Counted from the stretch's first letter, positions 25,301 through 34,004 are shown. The stretch is DNA of 64,000 nucleotides from Gammaproteobacteria bacterium (GCA_021772975.1 JAJFKY010000020.1:193559-257558), one strand, 5' to 3'. The notes: generated by a model from the sequence alone, not told the origin. A program made the numbers and translations.

Positions 25301-26518
25301 ATGAACCTCGGTATCTCCGCATCAGCCGCACAACTGCTGAAACAAGTCCGGCAGATGATCAGTAACGACATCCTGCCGGTTGAAGCTGAGTACTTCAGCG
25401 AAGTCGGCAGGAGCGGTAATCGCTGGCGGCATACTCAGCGCCAGACGGAGATTCTTGAAAGCCTGAAAGCCCGCGCCCGTGAGCTGAACTTGTGGAACCT
25501 GTGGTTGAGCGATGCCGAGCAGGGCGCAGGCTTATCGACGGTTGATTATGCCTATCTGGCCGAGGCCATGGGCTGGTCGCGGCTGGCTTCGGAAGTGTTT
25601 AACTGCTCCGCGCCGGATACCGGCAATATGGAAGTACTGCTGCGCTATGGGTCCGAGCAACAGCAGCGGCAATGGCTGCCCGGGTTACTGAGTGGTCAAA
25701 GCCGCTCCGCGTTCTGTATGTCCGAGCCGGACGTGGCCTCCTCCGATGCCACCAATATCGCCATGCCGGCCAGGCTGGCAGGTGATGAGTGGGTCCTGGA
25801 TGGTGAAAAGCACTGGATTTCAGGTGCGGGTGATGAGCGTTGCCAGATTTACATTGTGATGGTGAAAACCGATCCGGATGCGGACCGGCATAGTCAGCAC
25901 TCCATGCTGCTGGTGCCGGCCGCTACGCCGGGCATTGAAATTCTGCGGCCGATGCTGGTATTCGGACATGATGATGCCCCACATGGGCATATGCATCTGC
26001 GTTTCAGCAATGTACGGGTGCCGAAAGATCACCTGATTCTGGCGCGTGGCAAAGGCTTTGCGATCGCCCAGGGCAGGCTGGGTCCGGGTCGTATTCATCA
26101 TTGTATGCGTGCCCTGGGGCAGGCTGAACATGCGCTGAAACTGATGTGTGAACGTGCTAGAAACCAGACCGCGTTTGGTCGGCCGCTGGTCAAGCTGGGC
26201 GCTAACAGCAATATCATCGCCGATTGCCGTATGCAAATTGAAATGACCCGGCTGCTGTGTCTTAAAGCCGCCTGGATGATGGATCAGGGCGATCTGAAGG
26301 CAGCCGCACCCTGGATATCAATGATCAAAGTCCAGGCACCGCAAACGGCACTGAAGGTGGTGGATGAGGCGATTCAGATGTATGGCGGGCTGGGCTTAAC
26401 ACCGGATACCCCATTGGCTGATATGTACACCTGGATCCGCACCCTGCGGTTTGCTGACGGGCCGGACGCGGTGCATAAGATGGTGGTGGCCAGGACGGAG
26501 TTAAATCATCAGCCATAG
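25301..26518 (+). CDS. Acyl-CoA dehydrogenase (ACAD10/11-like)
   Basis: FAD-dependent acyl-CoA dehydrogenase of 405 residues. Visible family segments: FCMSEPDVASSDATNIAMPARLAGDEWVLDGEKHWISGA (FAD and substrate loop), FSNVRVPKDHLIL, GRIHHCMRALGQAEHALKLMCERARNQTAFGRPL, and the C-terminal VDEAIQMYGGLGLTPDTPLADMYTWIRTLRFADGPDAVHK. This is the subfamily of the ACAD10/11 dehydrogenase domain, and the matching kinase lies upstream on the same strand. In that scheme the phospho-acyl-CoA is converted by elimination and isomerisation to a normal beta-oxidation intermediate. The exact substrate is inferred. No strong ribosome binding site is seen before the ATG. Confidence 0.93.
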   Translation: MNLGISASAAQLLKQVRQMISNDILPVEAEYFSEVGRSGNRWRHTQRQTEILESLKARARELNLWNLWLSDAEQGAGLSTVDYAYLAEAMGWSRLASEVFNCSAPDTGNMEVLLRYGSEQQQRQWLPGLLSGQSRSAFCMSEPDVASSDATNIAMPARLAGDEWVLDGEKHWISGAGDERCQIYIVMVKTDPDADRHSQHSMLLVPAATPGIEILRPMLVFGHDDAPHGHMHLRFSNVRVPKDHLILARGKGFAIAQGRLGPGRIHHCMRALGQAEHALKLMCERARNQTAFGRPLVKLGANSNIIADCRMQIEMTRLLCLKAAWMMDQGDLKAAAPWISMIKVQAPQTALKVVDEAIQMYGGLGLTPDTPLADMYTWIRTLRFADGPDAVHKMVVARTELNHQP

Positions 26519-26569
26519 TTTATGCTCAGCGTAGACGATTGATTCAAGCGATTTTATAGGGAGTATTTT

Positions 26570-27298
26570 ATGCGTGGTAACTATCTGAATATGTTCTGGG
26601 TATCGATCTTGTTTGCCTGGCTATTGCTGTACTCACCTGAGGGCAGCTCACAACAGGCTCTGGTATGCGCCGATAATAATTACGCACTGTGTTCACACGC
26701 CAACTGCGAGTGTCTGGGCGAGGATGGTTCGCCGGGTGCCTGCGAAGAGTATCAGGGCACTGACGCCGGCTGGGCAAGCTGTAAGTGCCCGCTGGTTAAA
26801 ACCGGCAACAGCGGTGACGAGATTGCCTATAACGCCAATTTCGCCACGCTTGACTGCGCGGAGCGTGAACAGCCCGGCGCAGCCGGCACCGCCTTCCCGG
26901 GGTTCGTCCAGCAGACCACGCCCAAGGTCTATTCAACCTATTCTTTCGGCGACAGCCTGCCGGGCAAGCTATATGGCACGCTTAACGACGCCAAACTGAT
27001 TATCTGTGATCAGCCGGAGTTGATGACGCTGTGTCTGGATATGCCATGCACTTATGACGAACAGGGTGTGGCGACCTGTTATTGCCAGAATGTGTCAGTC
27101 AGCAAATGTCCATCCGGTGGATGGAACACTTTGGGGGCGAAATGCGATCAGGGCAGGTGCGATCCGGGTGATGACCGTGTCTGGTCAGCGGCCTGCATTG
27201 GTCAGACATTGGATGGTATCGCTTCCAACACGATTTATATCCGCCAGTATCTGGACGCTGAGTTCAGCGATATTCCAGCCTATTGCGCGGCTTTGTAA
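26570..27298 (+). CDS. Cysteine-rich secreted protein of unknown function
   Basis: I do not recognise this 242-residue protein. It opens with an export signal (MFWVSILFAWLLLYSPEGSSQQA) and has 18 cysteines spread over the mature part, an even number consistent with extensive disulfides in the periplasm or outside the cell. Clusters such as CSHANCECLGEDG, CKCP, CYCQN and CDQGRCDPG recall small cysteine-knot or EGF-like spacing, without a firm match. GGGAG sits a few bases before the ATG. The next gene is a universal stress gene with its own FNR-type promoter. Confidence 0.8.
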   Translation: MRGNYLNMFWVSILFAWLLLYSPEGSSQQALVCADNNYALCSHANCECLGEDGSPGACEEYQGTDAGWASCKCPLVKTGNSGDEIAYNANFATLDCAEREQPGAAGTAFPGFVQQTTPKVYSTYSFGDSLPGKLYGTLNDAKLIICDQPELMTLCLDMPCTYDEQGVATCYCQNVSVSKCPSGGWNTLGAKCDQGRCDPGDDRVWSAACIGQTLDGIASNTIYIRQYLDAEFSDIPAYCAAL

Positions 27299-27310
27299 GT
27301 ACCGGTTTTT

Positions 27311-27324
27311 TTGATCTCGATCAA
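27311..27324 (+). promoter_or_regulatory. FNR/Anr box upstream of the universal stress gene
   Basis: TTGATCTCGATCAA is a perfect match to the TTGAT-N4-ATCAA consensus bound by FNR/Anr under low oxygen. Its centre is at 27317.5. A -10-like TATTCT at 27346-27351 would place the transcript start near 27359, that is about -41.5 from the box centre, the standard class II activation geometry. Confidence 0.82.
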
Positions 27325-27345
27325 TCGATGGCGATGGCGCGCAGT

Positions 27346-27351
27346 TATTCT
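27346..27351 (+). promoter_or_regulatory. Putative -10 element of the FNR-dependent promoter
   Basis: TATTCT, placed as expected for a class II FNR promoter with the box at 27311-27324. There is no good -35 hexamer, which is normal when the activator overlaps that position. Confidence 0.55.
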
Positions 27352-27386
27352 AAGGGTGAGGTTCTACGCACAGGAGTTGATTGACG

Positions 27387-27824
27387 ATGAGCATTCTTAC
27401 CCCGAATACCGTGCTGGTGCCGGTTGATTTTTCCGAGAGTTCGATCCAGGCGCTAGATCATGCGCTGCAGCTGGTCAGCCAGCCCGGCGATGTTTATGTG
27501 CTGCATGTGCTGGAGGCACTGACGGCTATGGAGCCGGGAATTGTCTGGACCCAGTTGCCGGATGAGCAGCGCGAAGATAAGGTCATGCAGGCGCTGCGGC
27601 AGCGGCTGGATGCGGATAAGTACGCTGGCGTCAGGCTGGTGGTTGAATTTGGTAACCCCGGGCATTGCGTGGCCGATTATGCGGAAAAAATATCGGCGGA
27701 TTTGATTGTCATCGCTTCGCACGGCCGGACTGGTATACCGCGTTTGATGCTGGGCTCGGTGGCTGAGCGGGTTATCCGTCTGGCGCAGTGCCCGGTGCTG
27801 GTGGTTAAGAGCAAACCCGGATAG
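27387..27824 (+). CDS. Universal stress protein, UspA family
   Basis: A single-domain Usp protein of about 145 residues. VLVPVDFSESSIQALDHAL is the N-terminal strand and loop, and the ATP-binding signature is IVIASHGRTGIPRLMLGSVAERVIRLAQCPVLVVK (G-2x-G-9x-G-S pattern). It is likely a cytoplasmic ATP-binding stress protein. The ATG at 27387 is preferred because GGAG lies 10 bases before it; a TTG at 27381 is too close. The FNR box upstream suggests induction at low oxygen, as for Anr-controlled usp genes in Pseudomonas. Confidence 0.93.
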   Translation: MSILTPNTVLVPVDFSESSIQALDHALQLVSQPGDVYVLHVLEALTAMEPGIVWTQLPDEQREDKVMQALRQRLDADKYAGVRLVVEFGNPGHCVADYAEKISADLIVIASHGRTGIPRLMLGSVAERVIRLAQCPVLVVKSKPG

Positions 27825-27980
27825 CCAGTATGACGGCCTATCGGCCGATCGGTTGCCGCGTAAATTGCCAGGTAAATTGCCCGTAGATTAACTGCGTGAT
27901 GCTGTTGTGGTTAATGCTGAGTGATTGCATCAGCTGTCGAAGCGGTTAAGCTGGGTATGTTTGATACCGTGAGTGTTGCG

Positions 27981-28577
27981 ATGCAAACCAAGAAAACCGT
28001 TGATGACTATCTGCAGGCTCATCCTGAGTGGCAGGCTGAGTTGAGTCTGTTGCGTGCTACGGTCAAGGCCAGCGGGCTTGAGGAAACCATTAAGTGGGGT
28101 GCGCCGACTTATACCCTGAAGGGAAAAAATGTGGTTGGTCTGGGAGCTTACAAGGCCTATATCGGGCTGTGGTTTTTTCAAGGTGCTTTGCTGCAGGATA
28201 AGCACCACAGGCTGGTTAATGCCCAGGAGGGCAAAACCAAGGCCCTGCGGCAATGGCGATTTAATTCGCTGGATGAAATTGATGCCGGACTGGTCAGTGA
28301 ATACCTTCAGGAAGCAATTGCCAACCAGGCAGCCGGCAAGCAGATCAAGCCGGCCAGAAATGTCAGGCTGGTGATGCCGTCGGAGTTAACGGCAGCCCTG
28401 GCCAGCGATGCCCGGTTAAAACAGGCTTTTGCATCGCTGACACCCGGTAAACAACGCGAATATGCTGACTATATCAGTGACGCCAAACGCGACGCCACCA
28501 AGGTAGCCCGGCTGGAAAAGATTACGCCAATGATATTGGCCGGTGCTGGTTTATACGATAAATATAAAAACTGCTGA
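27981..28577 (+). CDS. YdeI/OmpD-associated (DUF1801-type) family protein
   Basis: About 198 residues. The N-terminal part (MQTKKTVDDYLQAHPEWQAELSLLRATVKASGLEETIKWGAPTYTLKGKNVVGL) is the DUF1801 fold, an iron-chaperone-like fold of uncertain role. The C-terminal part (PSELTAALASDARLKQAFASLTPGKQREYADYISDAKRDATKVARLEKITPMILAG) is the YdeI helical domain. The frame is open to a GTG at 27921 with another ATG at 27957; I take the ATG at 27981 because family members begin close to it. No molecular function is known. Confidence 0.87.
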   Translation: MQTKKTVDDYLQAHPEWQAELSLLRATVKASGLEETIKWGAPTYTLKGKNVVGLGAYKAYIGLWFFQGALLQDKHHRLVNAQEGKTKALRQWRFNSLDEIDAGLVSEYLQEAIANQAAGKQIKPARNVRLVMPSELTAALASDARLKQAFASLTPGKQREYADYISDAKRDATKVARLEKITPMILAGAGLYDKYKNC

Positions 28578-28723
28578 TGCTGGCCTGGCCAGGGTTGACC
28601 TGACCAGCGGTATGGTATGCCACTGGCGTTGCCGTCAACCGGATTTCAGCTTTAAAAATTCTTCGCGCAGCCTTTGGCTGCCACTGACAGCTAATCCATG
28701 CAGGCTTGTGTCGCACGCATTGA

Positions 28724-29404
28724 TTAGCTGATCAATGCATACGGGCCGCCCCGCTGCAAGGCTTTTTGATAGGCGGGACGGGCATGGATACGTGCCAGAA
28801 AGTCAGCCAGTTTTGGGTAGCCATTCAGACCATTGCGGGCCGCGGCGCCTTCCAGCGGAAAACTGAGCATCACATCGGCGGCACTGAACTGCTCACCGGC
28901 AAACCAGTCGGATTTTTCCAGTTCGGCCTCCATAAATGACAGGCTTTCGCTGATTCTGGGATCAATAAATTGACGCATGACACCTGCAGCTATCAACGCC
29001 GCAACGGGTCTCAGTGGTAATGGCATCGGTGGCTTGGATAGCCGTGAAAAAATTAACTTCAGCAGCAGCACCGGCATGATACTGCCTTCCGCATAATGCA
29101 GCCAGTAAGTGTAGCGCAGGCGCTCATCGCTGCCGGCGGCAGGCGCCAGCCGGCCATCCGCGCAACGTTCAACCAGGTATTCAACAATGGCGCCGGTTTC
29201 AGCGATGGTATGCCTGCCGCTGCCGGTTTTGTCAACGATAACCGGCGATTTTCCGAGTGGATGTATTTTTTTTAATTCAGGTGGCGCCAGCATGGTTTTC
29301 TTATCCCGCTGATAGCGTTTGATCCGGTATTCCAGGCCAAGCTCCTCGAGCAGCCATAGCACTCGCTGGGAGCGTGAATTTTCAAGATGGTGAATGGTTA
29401 GCAT
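28724..29404 (-). CDS. Glutathione S-transferase
   Basis: Cytosolic GST of about 226 residues. The thioredoxin-like N-terminal domain has LTIHHLENSRSQRVLWLLEELGLEYRI with serine as the likely active residue, the HPLGKSPVIVD cis-proline segment and the TIAETGAIVEYLVERC glutathione-binding helix. The helical C-terminal domain has WFAGEQFSAADVMLSFPLEGAA. The ATG at 29404 is preferred over a TTG at 29416. The substrate is unknown and there is no operon partner. Confidence 0.93.
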   Translation of the reverse strand: MLTIHHLENSRSQRVLWLLEELGLEYRIKRYQRDKKTMLAPPELKKIHPLGKSPVIVDKTGSGRHTIAETGAIVEYLVERCADGRLAPAAGSDERLRYTYWLHYAEGSIMPVLLLKLIFSRLSKPPMPLPLRPVAALIAAGVMRQFIDPRISESLSFMEAELEKSDWFAGEQFSAADVMLSFPLEGAAARNGLNGYPKLADFLARIHARPAYQKALQRGGPYALIS

Positions 29405-29632
29405 AATGGTTCTCAATGAGCGCTAATGGTTGAATCAGTTTGTAACAGGCTGTTGCATTTGATCGCCGAAAAATAAGCATGATCGCTATCAAGCATTACC
29501 AGGCCTATGGTGTCACCTCGTCTCAGCTATAGCTTAGCAGCCACGAAGCTAATGCAGGAAAGGACATTAACAAGCATAGCAATTTATGACGTTAATCTAT
29601 TATACTTTTAAGCCCGGGTGGGGCGCTAAGCC

Positions 29633-30421
29633 ATGATGTCAATTCCCCTCTATCAGGTTGATGCTTTTGCCGAGCAGCCGTTTGCCGGTAACCCCGCCGC
29701 GGTGTGCGTGCTGACGGAATGGCTCGACGATCAGGTTCTGCAAAATATCGCAGCTGAAAACAACCTGTCTGAAACCGCTTATATCGTGCCGGCCGTGTCA
29801 GATTACGAACTGCGATGGTTCACACCTGATACCGAAGTGGATTTGTGTGGTCATGCGACCCTGGCCAGCGCCCTGGTGATCTTTGAATATCTTGCTACCG
29901 ATCTGCAGAGCGTTCGGTTTGTTACAGCGAGCGGGGTTTTAACGGTCAGCAAAACCGAAGATGGGCTTTTGGCTATGGACTTTCCCAGCCGCGAAGCTGA
30001 CAGCATCGAGTTATTGCCGGTGGTTGAGCAGGCACTGGGCGCCAGGCCCGATGAAGTGCTTTTGGCCCGGGATTTGCTGGCGGTATTTGAGCATGAACAG
30101 CAGATAATGGCTTTGCGGCCGGATTTTGAACTGGTCAGGCAAATACCTGACGCGCTGGGCGTGATTGTCACTGCGCCGGGCCTGACAACCGATTTTGTGT
30201 CGCGCTTTTTCGCGCCTTTGGCGGGCGTGCCGGAAGACCCGGTTACCGGTTCCGCGCATTGCACGCTGATTCCATACTGGGCAAAGCGTCTGGGCAAAGC
30301 CAGCCTGCATGCCTGGCAAGGGCTGGAACGGGGTGGTGAGTTGTTTTGTGAGTATCGCGGCCCGCGGGTTTTGATCAGTGGCCATGCGGTGGTCTATCTG
30401 ACCGGATATATCAGTATCTAA
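29633..30421 (+). CDS. PhzF-family isomerase-like protein
   Basis: A 262-residue member of the phenazine-biosynthesis PhzF family, two-fold pseudo-symmetric proteins of the diaminopimelate-epimerase fold. Key segments: YQVDAFAEQPFAGNPAAVCVL, AENNLSETAYIV with the catalytic glutamate, DTEVDLCGHATLASALV, and AGVPEDPVTGSAHCTLIPYWAKRLGK. The absence of any other phz gene argues against phenazine synthesis. It is most likely a stand-alone isomerase of unknown substrate. Two adjacent ATG codons make the start ambiguous by one residue. Confidence 0.92.
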   Translation: MMSIPLYQVDAFAEQPFAGNPAAVCVLTEWLDDQVLQNIAAENNLSETAYIVPAVSDYELRWFTPDTEVDLCGHATLASALVIFEYLATDLQSVRFVTASGVLTVSKTEDGLLAMDFPSREADSIELLPVVEQALGARPDEVLLARDLLAVFEHEQQIMALRPDFELVRQIPDALGVIVTAPGLTTDFVSRFFAPLAGVPEDPVTGSAHCTLIPYWAKRLGKASLHAWQGLERGGELFCEYRGPRVLISGHAVVYLTGYISI

Positions 30422-30701
30422 GGCCGCTGGCCAAGCTGCGTTCCGGCCGGATCAATCAGCTTGAATCTGAAGCCCGCGGGTACTCGAAAGTTCTGCAGGA
30501 GCGATTCTACCGATTCTGCTCCGTGCAGCGTTGGCGACAACCAATCGGGGATAAAACCACAACAATGATTGGGTGTATGAAAGAATATTAAACGCATAAG
30601 TTTCTATCTAATTCAGTCGTTAGTCCGCAGGGGATAAACCATAGCAACTCCCCGCGTGCTTATGCGGTTATGAATAATCAATGATTTGAGGAGAAAATCT
30701 G

Positions 30702-32420
30702 GTGAGAAATCCAATCTCGGGATTCGTTTTGACTGCATTATCAGCAGTCCTGTTGGGCGCTTGCAGCGTGCAGACCGGCCCAGACGGGGGTTCCGCACCG
30801 GCGGAATATGACCGCACAACGCCTAATCAGCAACCTGTTAGGCAGGATTTTATTACCCCGCGTGTCGTCACGGTGGCTGATCTGCCGGTGGCCGATCAGG
30901 CCAGCGCGCCACAGCCTGTGCCCAGATCCGGAGTAGCGCGTCCGGACGGAATCATACCCGAGGCACAAGCCGCACAGCTGCGCGCCGCTGCAGCCAATCT
31001 GCCACCCAATCCCAATATCCAGGTGCTGGCGAGTCCGGAGGTTGATGCTGGCATTGGAACCAACGTGCCTGAAATTCTGAATGGTTTTGATGCCACTGAA
31101 TTCTTTAACAGCACGCCGCCCGATAATGAATTCACGGTTGGTCTGAACTTCGTTATCGGTGTGACCAACGGAACCTTTGAAATCCTCGATAAGGCCGGCG
31201 TTTCGCAGTCCGGCGCGATTGATTACGACGTATTCTTTGCCTCCGATCCGGCCTGTGCCGCCGGCACTTTTGATCCTAATGCCTATTACGATGAAGAAGA
31301 GCAACGCTACATCGTGGGTACCGCTGGCGCCGGCGTGTATTGTTTCGCCGTCAGTCAGAGTGAAGACCTCACTGGCGGCGGGGTATTTAATCTGTATTCA
31401 TTCAGCACTGTACAGGACGGCACCGATTTCTTTGATTTCCCGCATCTTGGAGTCGGCAACGAAGCATTGTTCATGGGCGCCAATATGTTCCGGGGCGGCT
31501 TTGACCGGGCCGATGTATGGGCGATTGATAAATTTGCCGCCTATGCCGGTGATCCGTTGCCTGTGCCGGTTCGACGGACACTCGATGGCACCGCCGATAC
31601 GCCACAGCCGATGACGATTCATGGCGCCGCGCAGGGCACTTTGCCGGAAGACAACGTACATTATCTGATTACCGACTTTAATTTCAACGGCGATACTTTT
31701 TCGGTCTATGCCTGGGATGACCCGTTTGGTGACAATATTCTAACCAATACCGGTGCATTTGACCTGGCCGCGTTTACCGGCGTAAGTGCCGGTTTTCCCG
31801 TGGATCAGCCACAGCTGGGTGGCGATGATCTGCAGGGTAACGATTTTCGCCCTCAGGATGCCGAATACCGCAACGGTTTCTTGTGGATGGCGCACAATCT
31901 ATCCTGTAATCCCGGCGCCGGTACAGTTAACTGTGTCCGCTGGGCACAAATTGATCCCAATGATGGCGCCGGTCCTATTGTGCTGCAATCCAGTGTGATT
32001 GCGGTGGATGGTGAGTTTCTGTCATTTCCGGATGTGGGCGTGAATCATTGTGACGACATGACGATTGGTTTTACCCGCACCAGTACCACCACTTTCCCAG
32101 GCGCTTATATCGCCGGCCGGCTGGGTGATGACCCGCTTAACGAGATTCGTCCCATTCAGGAAGTCCGCGCCGGTCAGGCGCCCTACCGCTCGTTCGAAGC
32201 GGTGCCGCCGCGTCGCTGGGGTGACTACAGCGAGGCCACCAGTGATCCGGACGGTATTCGTACCTGGTTTCTGGGCGAATATTCCTCTGACTCAATTGCA
32301 GGTTCTACCAACTGGGCAACCTGGGTCGGTGAGTTCAGCACTGATTGTGATGGTGGTACGGTGCTCGCGGAAGAGTTCTTCGAGGACGGTTTTGAGGCAT
32401 TGCCAGTTATATTGCGCTAA
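30702..32420 (+). CDS. Large secreted lipoprotein of unknown function with DGFE-type C-terminal tail
   Basis: A 572-residue protein starting at a GTG with GAGGAG upstream. It has a clear lipoprotein signal (GFVLTALSAVLLGACSV), then a low-complexity proline/alanine linker, then a large aspartate- and aromatic-rich body that looks like an extracellular beta-propeller or beta-sandwich (YNPN/DDP-type repeats, NGFLWMAHNLSCNPGAG, PRRWGDYSEATSDPDG). The last residues read EEFFEDGFEALPVILR. An F-x-DGFE motif at the extreme C-terminus recurs in secreted proteins of Xanthomonadales-type bacteria and may be a sorting or processing tag. I do not know the function. A strong hairpin terminator follows. Confidence 0.85.
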   Translation: MRNPISGFVLTALSAVLLGACSVQTGPDGGSAPAEYDRTTPNQQPVRQDFITPRVVTVADLPVADQASAPQPVPRSGVARPDGIIPEAQAAQLRAAAANLPPNPNIQVLASPEVDAGIGTNVPEILNGFDATEFFNSTPPDNEFTVGLNFVIGVTNGTFEILDKAGVSQSGAIDYDVFFASDPACAAGTFDPNAYYDEEEQRYIVGTAGAGVYCFAVSQSEDLTGGGVFNLYSFSTVQDGTDFFDFPHLGVGNEALFMGANMFRGGFDRADVWAIDKFAAYAGDPLPVPVRRTLDGTADTPQPMTIHGAAQGTLPEDNVHYLITDFNFNGDTFSVYAWDDPFGDNILTNTGAFDLAAFTGVSAGFPVDQPQLGGDDLQGNDFRPQDAEYRNGFLWMAHNLSCNPGAGTVNCVRWAQIDPNDGAGPIVLQSSVIAVDGEFLSFPDVGVNHCDDMTIGFTRTSTTTFPGAYIAGRLGDDPLNEIRPIQEVRAGQAPYRSFEAVPPRRWGDYSEATSDPDGIRTWFLGEYSSDSIAGSTNWATWVGEFSTDCDGGTVLAEEFFEDGFEALPVILR

Positions 32421-32446
32421 ACCCGGACTGAAGATTGACGAGCATT

Positions 32447-32480
32447 CCGGGCCGGCAGCATTGCCGGCCCGGATTTTGTT
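32447..32480 (+). terminator. Rho-independent terminator after the DGFE lipoprotein gene
   Basis: CCGGGCCGGCA (32447-32457), loop GCAT, TGCCGGCCCGG (32462-32472): a perfect 11-base stem followed by ATTTTGTTT. It lies 26 bases after the stop codon. Confidence 0.85.
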
Positions 32481-32539
32481 TGCTGAAGCGACTGTTTTTC
32501 AATACAGATTAAAAACAGCTTCTATTAGCCGTTGCAGGG

Positions 32540-33313
32540 TTAATCAACCTCGCTGACGGCAAATTCCTGATCGAGCTTTTCTATAGCGTCGCGCGGGGTT
32601 GATTCGGCGGCCTTGCGATAGGCATCATTGGCTTCATCAATACGCTTATCGCCGTACAGCACATAGATACCATTGCCGTATTCAATCTGCGTGATCGGCG
32701 CATCCGGGTTAAGCTCAAGGGCGCGTTCCAGGTGCTCAATCGCCTTATCTTCACTGGCGCCGTAAGTCATCTTACCGACCAGTTTGCCCACTTTGTCAAT
32801 GATCTCGGCGTGATACAGGCCCAGTGCGAGGTGTGCCTCGGCATGCTCGGGATTGAGCCTGGCGCAGCCTTTCAGGCTGGCGCCGATTTTTCCGCCCAGC
32901 CCCTGGCTGAGGGCTTTGGCTACCGAAATGCTCTGTGCGAACCGGCCCAGCGCGAAAGCATGCAGATAATGCGCATTGGGGTCATCCGGGTATTGTTCCA
33001 GCGCCTGTTCGGCAATATCTACGGCTTGCTGGTAGATACCCTGCTGAGCGCTTTCATCTTCCTCAATGTGATCGGCGTAGATGACCAGCGCCTTGCAATG
33101 CGGGGCAAATGCCGCCAGACCCTGTTCAGCGGCGGCCTGCACGGCGGCATCAAAACGGCCGGCATGATAATGCTGCCAGGCGGTTTGGATAGCCTGGTCG
33201 TCCGGCCAGGATTCGCCATCGCCGCGATGCAGTTTGGGCCAGTGCTGCCGCAATTGCTCCAGGCTGTAGTCGAAATCGGAATTATCGTGAGGATAGGGTT
33301 GCCAGTCGCGCAT
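32540..33313 (-). CDS. TPR-repeat protein
   Basis: A 257-residue soluble protein built mostly of tetratricopeptide-like helices: AIQTAWQHYHAGRFDAAVQAAAEQGLAAF, DIAEQALEQYPDDPNAHYLHAFALGRFAQ, RLNPEHAEAHLALGLYHAEI and KAIEHLERALELNPDAPITQIEYGNGI. No signal peptide is seen. TPR proteins are scaffolds; the partner is not indicated by neighbours. Confidence 0.85.
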   Translation of the reverse strand: MRDWQPYPHDNSDFDYSLEQLRQHWPKLHRGDGESWPDDQAIQTAWQHYHAGRFDAAVQAAAEQGLAAFAPHCKALVIYADHIEEDESAQQGIYQQAVDIAEQALEQYPDDPNAHYLHAFALGRFAQSISVAKALSQGLGGKIGASLKGCARLNPEHAEAHLALGLYHAEIIDKVGKLVGKMTYGASEDKAIEHLERALELNPDAPITQIEYGNGIYVLYGDKRIDEANDAYRKAAESTPRDAIEKLDQEFAVSEVD

Positions 33314-33420
33314 AACGGTGTTCCTGAAAATCGTTGAGTTTTAGTGTGCATACTCTAATTTCCGATTATATCCTGTTCACTATTCAGGTATCACCTACAC
33401 ATTGAGCAGGAGTTTTTGAA

Positions 33421-33936
33421 ATGGCTAAGAAGAAAGCAGTAAAGAAGTCCACAGACAGCAAAAAGAATATTTTAGGCGGCGTTGATCCATTGGTTGAGTA
33501 TGGTCGCGATGTATGGCTGGCCGGGCTGGGCGCATTTTCCATGGCACAGCAGGAAGGCGGCAAAATTGGCGGCAAAGTGGTAGAAAAAGGCAGCAAGCTG
33601 TTTGATCAACTGGTCAAAGAAGGCAGCAAGCTGGAACAAACTACCCGCAAGAGCGTTGGTAATGCCAGTGATGATATCCGTGGTGGTATCGAAAGCCGGG
33701 TTGACCGGGTGCGTAAAACCGCGGCCAGCAACTGGGACAAACTGGAAAACGTTTTTGAAGAGCGCGTCGCGCGTGCATTAAGTCGTCTGGGTATCCCGAC
33801 TGCTGATGAAATCCAGGAGCTGATCAATCAGGTTAATGAACTGAATCGTGAAGTTCGCGCGCTGAACAAAAAGCAGGCGGCTGCCCCCAAAGCAAGCAAA
33901 AAGACTGCTAAAAAAGTAACCAAGAAGGCTGCTTAA
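33421..33936 (+). CDS. Phasin-family (PhaF/PhaI-like) granule-associated protein
   Basis: A 171-residue protein with the poly(3-hydroxyalkanoate) granule-associated pattern. It has a lysine-rich start (MAKKKAVKKS), then VDPLVEYGRDVWLAGLGAFSMAQQEGGKI typical of phasins, a long amphipathic helical middle, FEERVARALSRLGIPTADEIQELINQVNELNREV as a coiled-coil segment, and a short KKTAKKVTKKAA tail like the AAKP/KK tail of PhaF. It likely coats storage granules and may contact DNA. An AGGAG ribosome binding site precedes the ATG and a terminator follows. No PHA synthase is in the window. Confidence 0.9.
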   Translation: MAKKKAVKKSTDSKKNILGGVDPLVEYGRDVWLAGLGAFSMAQQEGGKIGGKVVEKGSKLFDQLVKEGSKLEQTTRKSVGNASDDIRGGIESRVDRVRKTAASNWDKLENVFEERVARALSRLGIPTADEIQELINQVNELNREVRALNKKQAAAPKASKKTAKKVTKKAA

Positions 33937-34004
33937 TCGAGTTTACATTGTATCCATGAATGTCTCCCCCGAAGGCAACATTTCCCCGAGTGTTGCCCGA
34001 CTTG

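Noticed and set aside
29633-30421. Phenazine biosynthesis cluster
   Set aside because: Only a PhzF-family gene is present; PhzF homologues are common outside phenazine pathways and no other phz gene is near.
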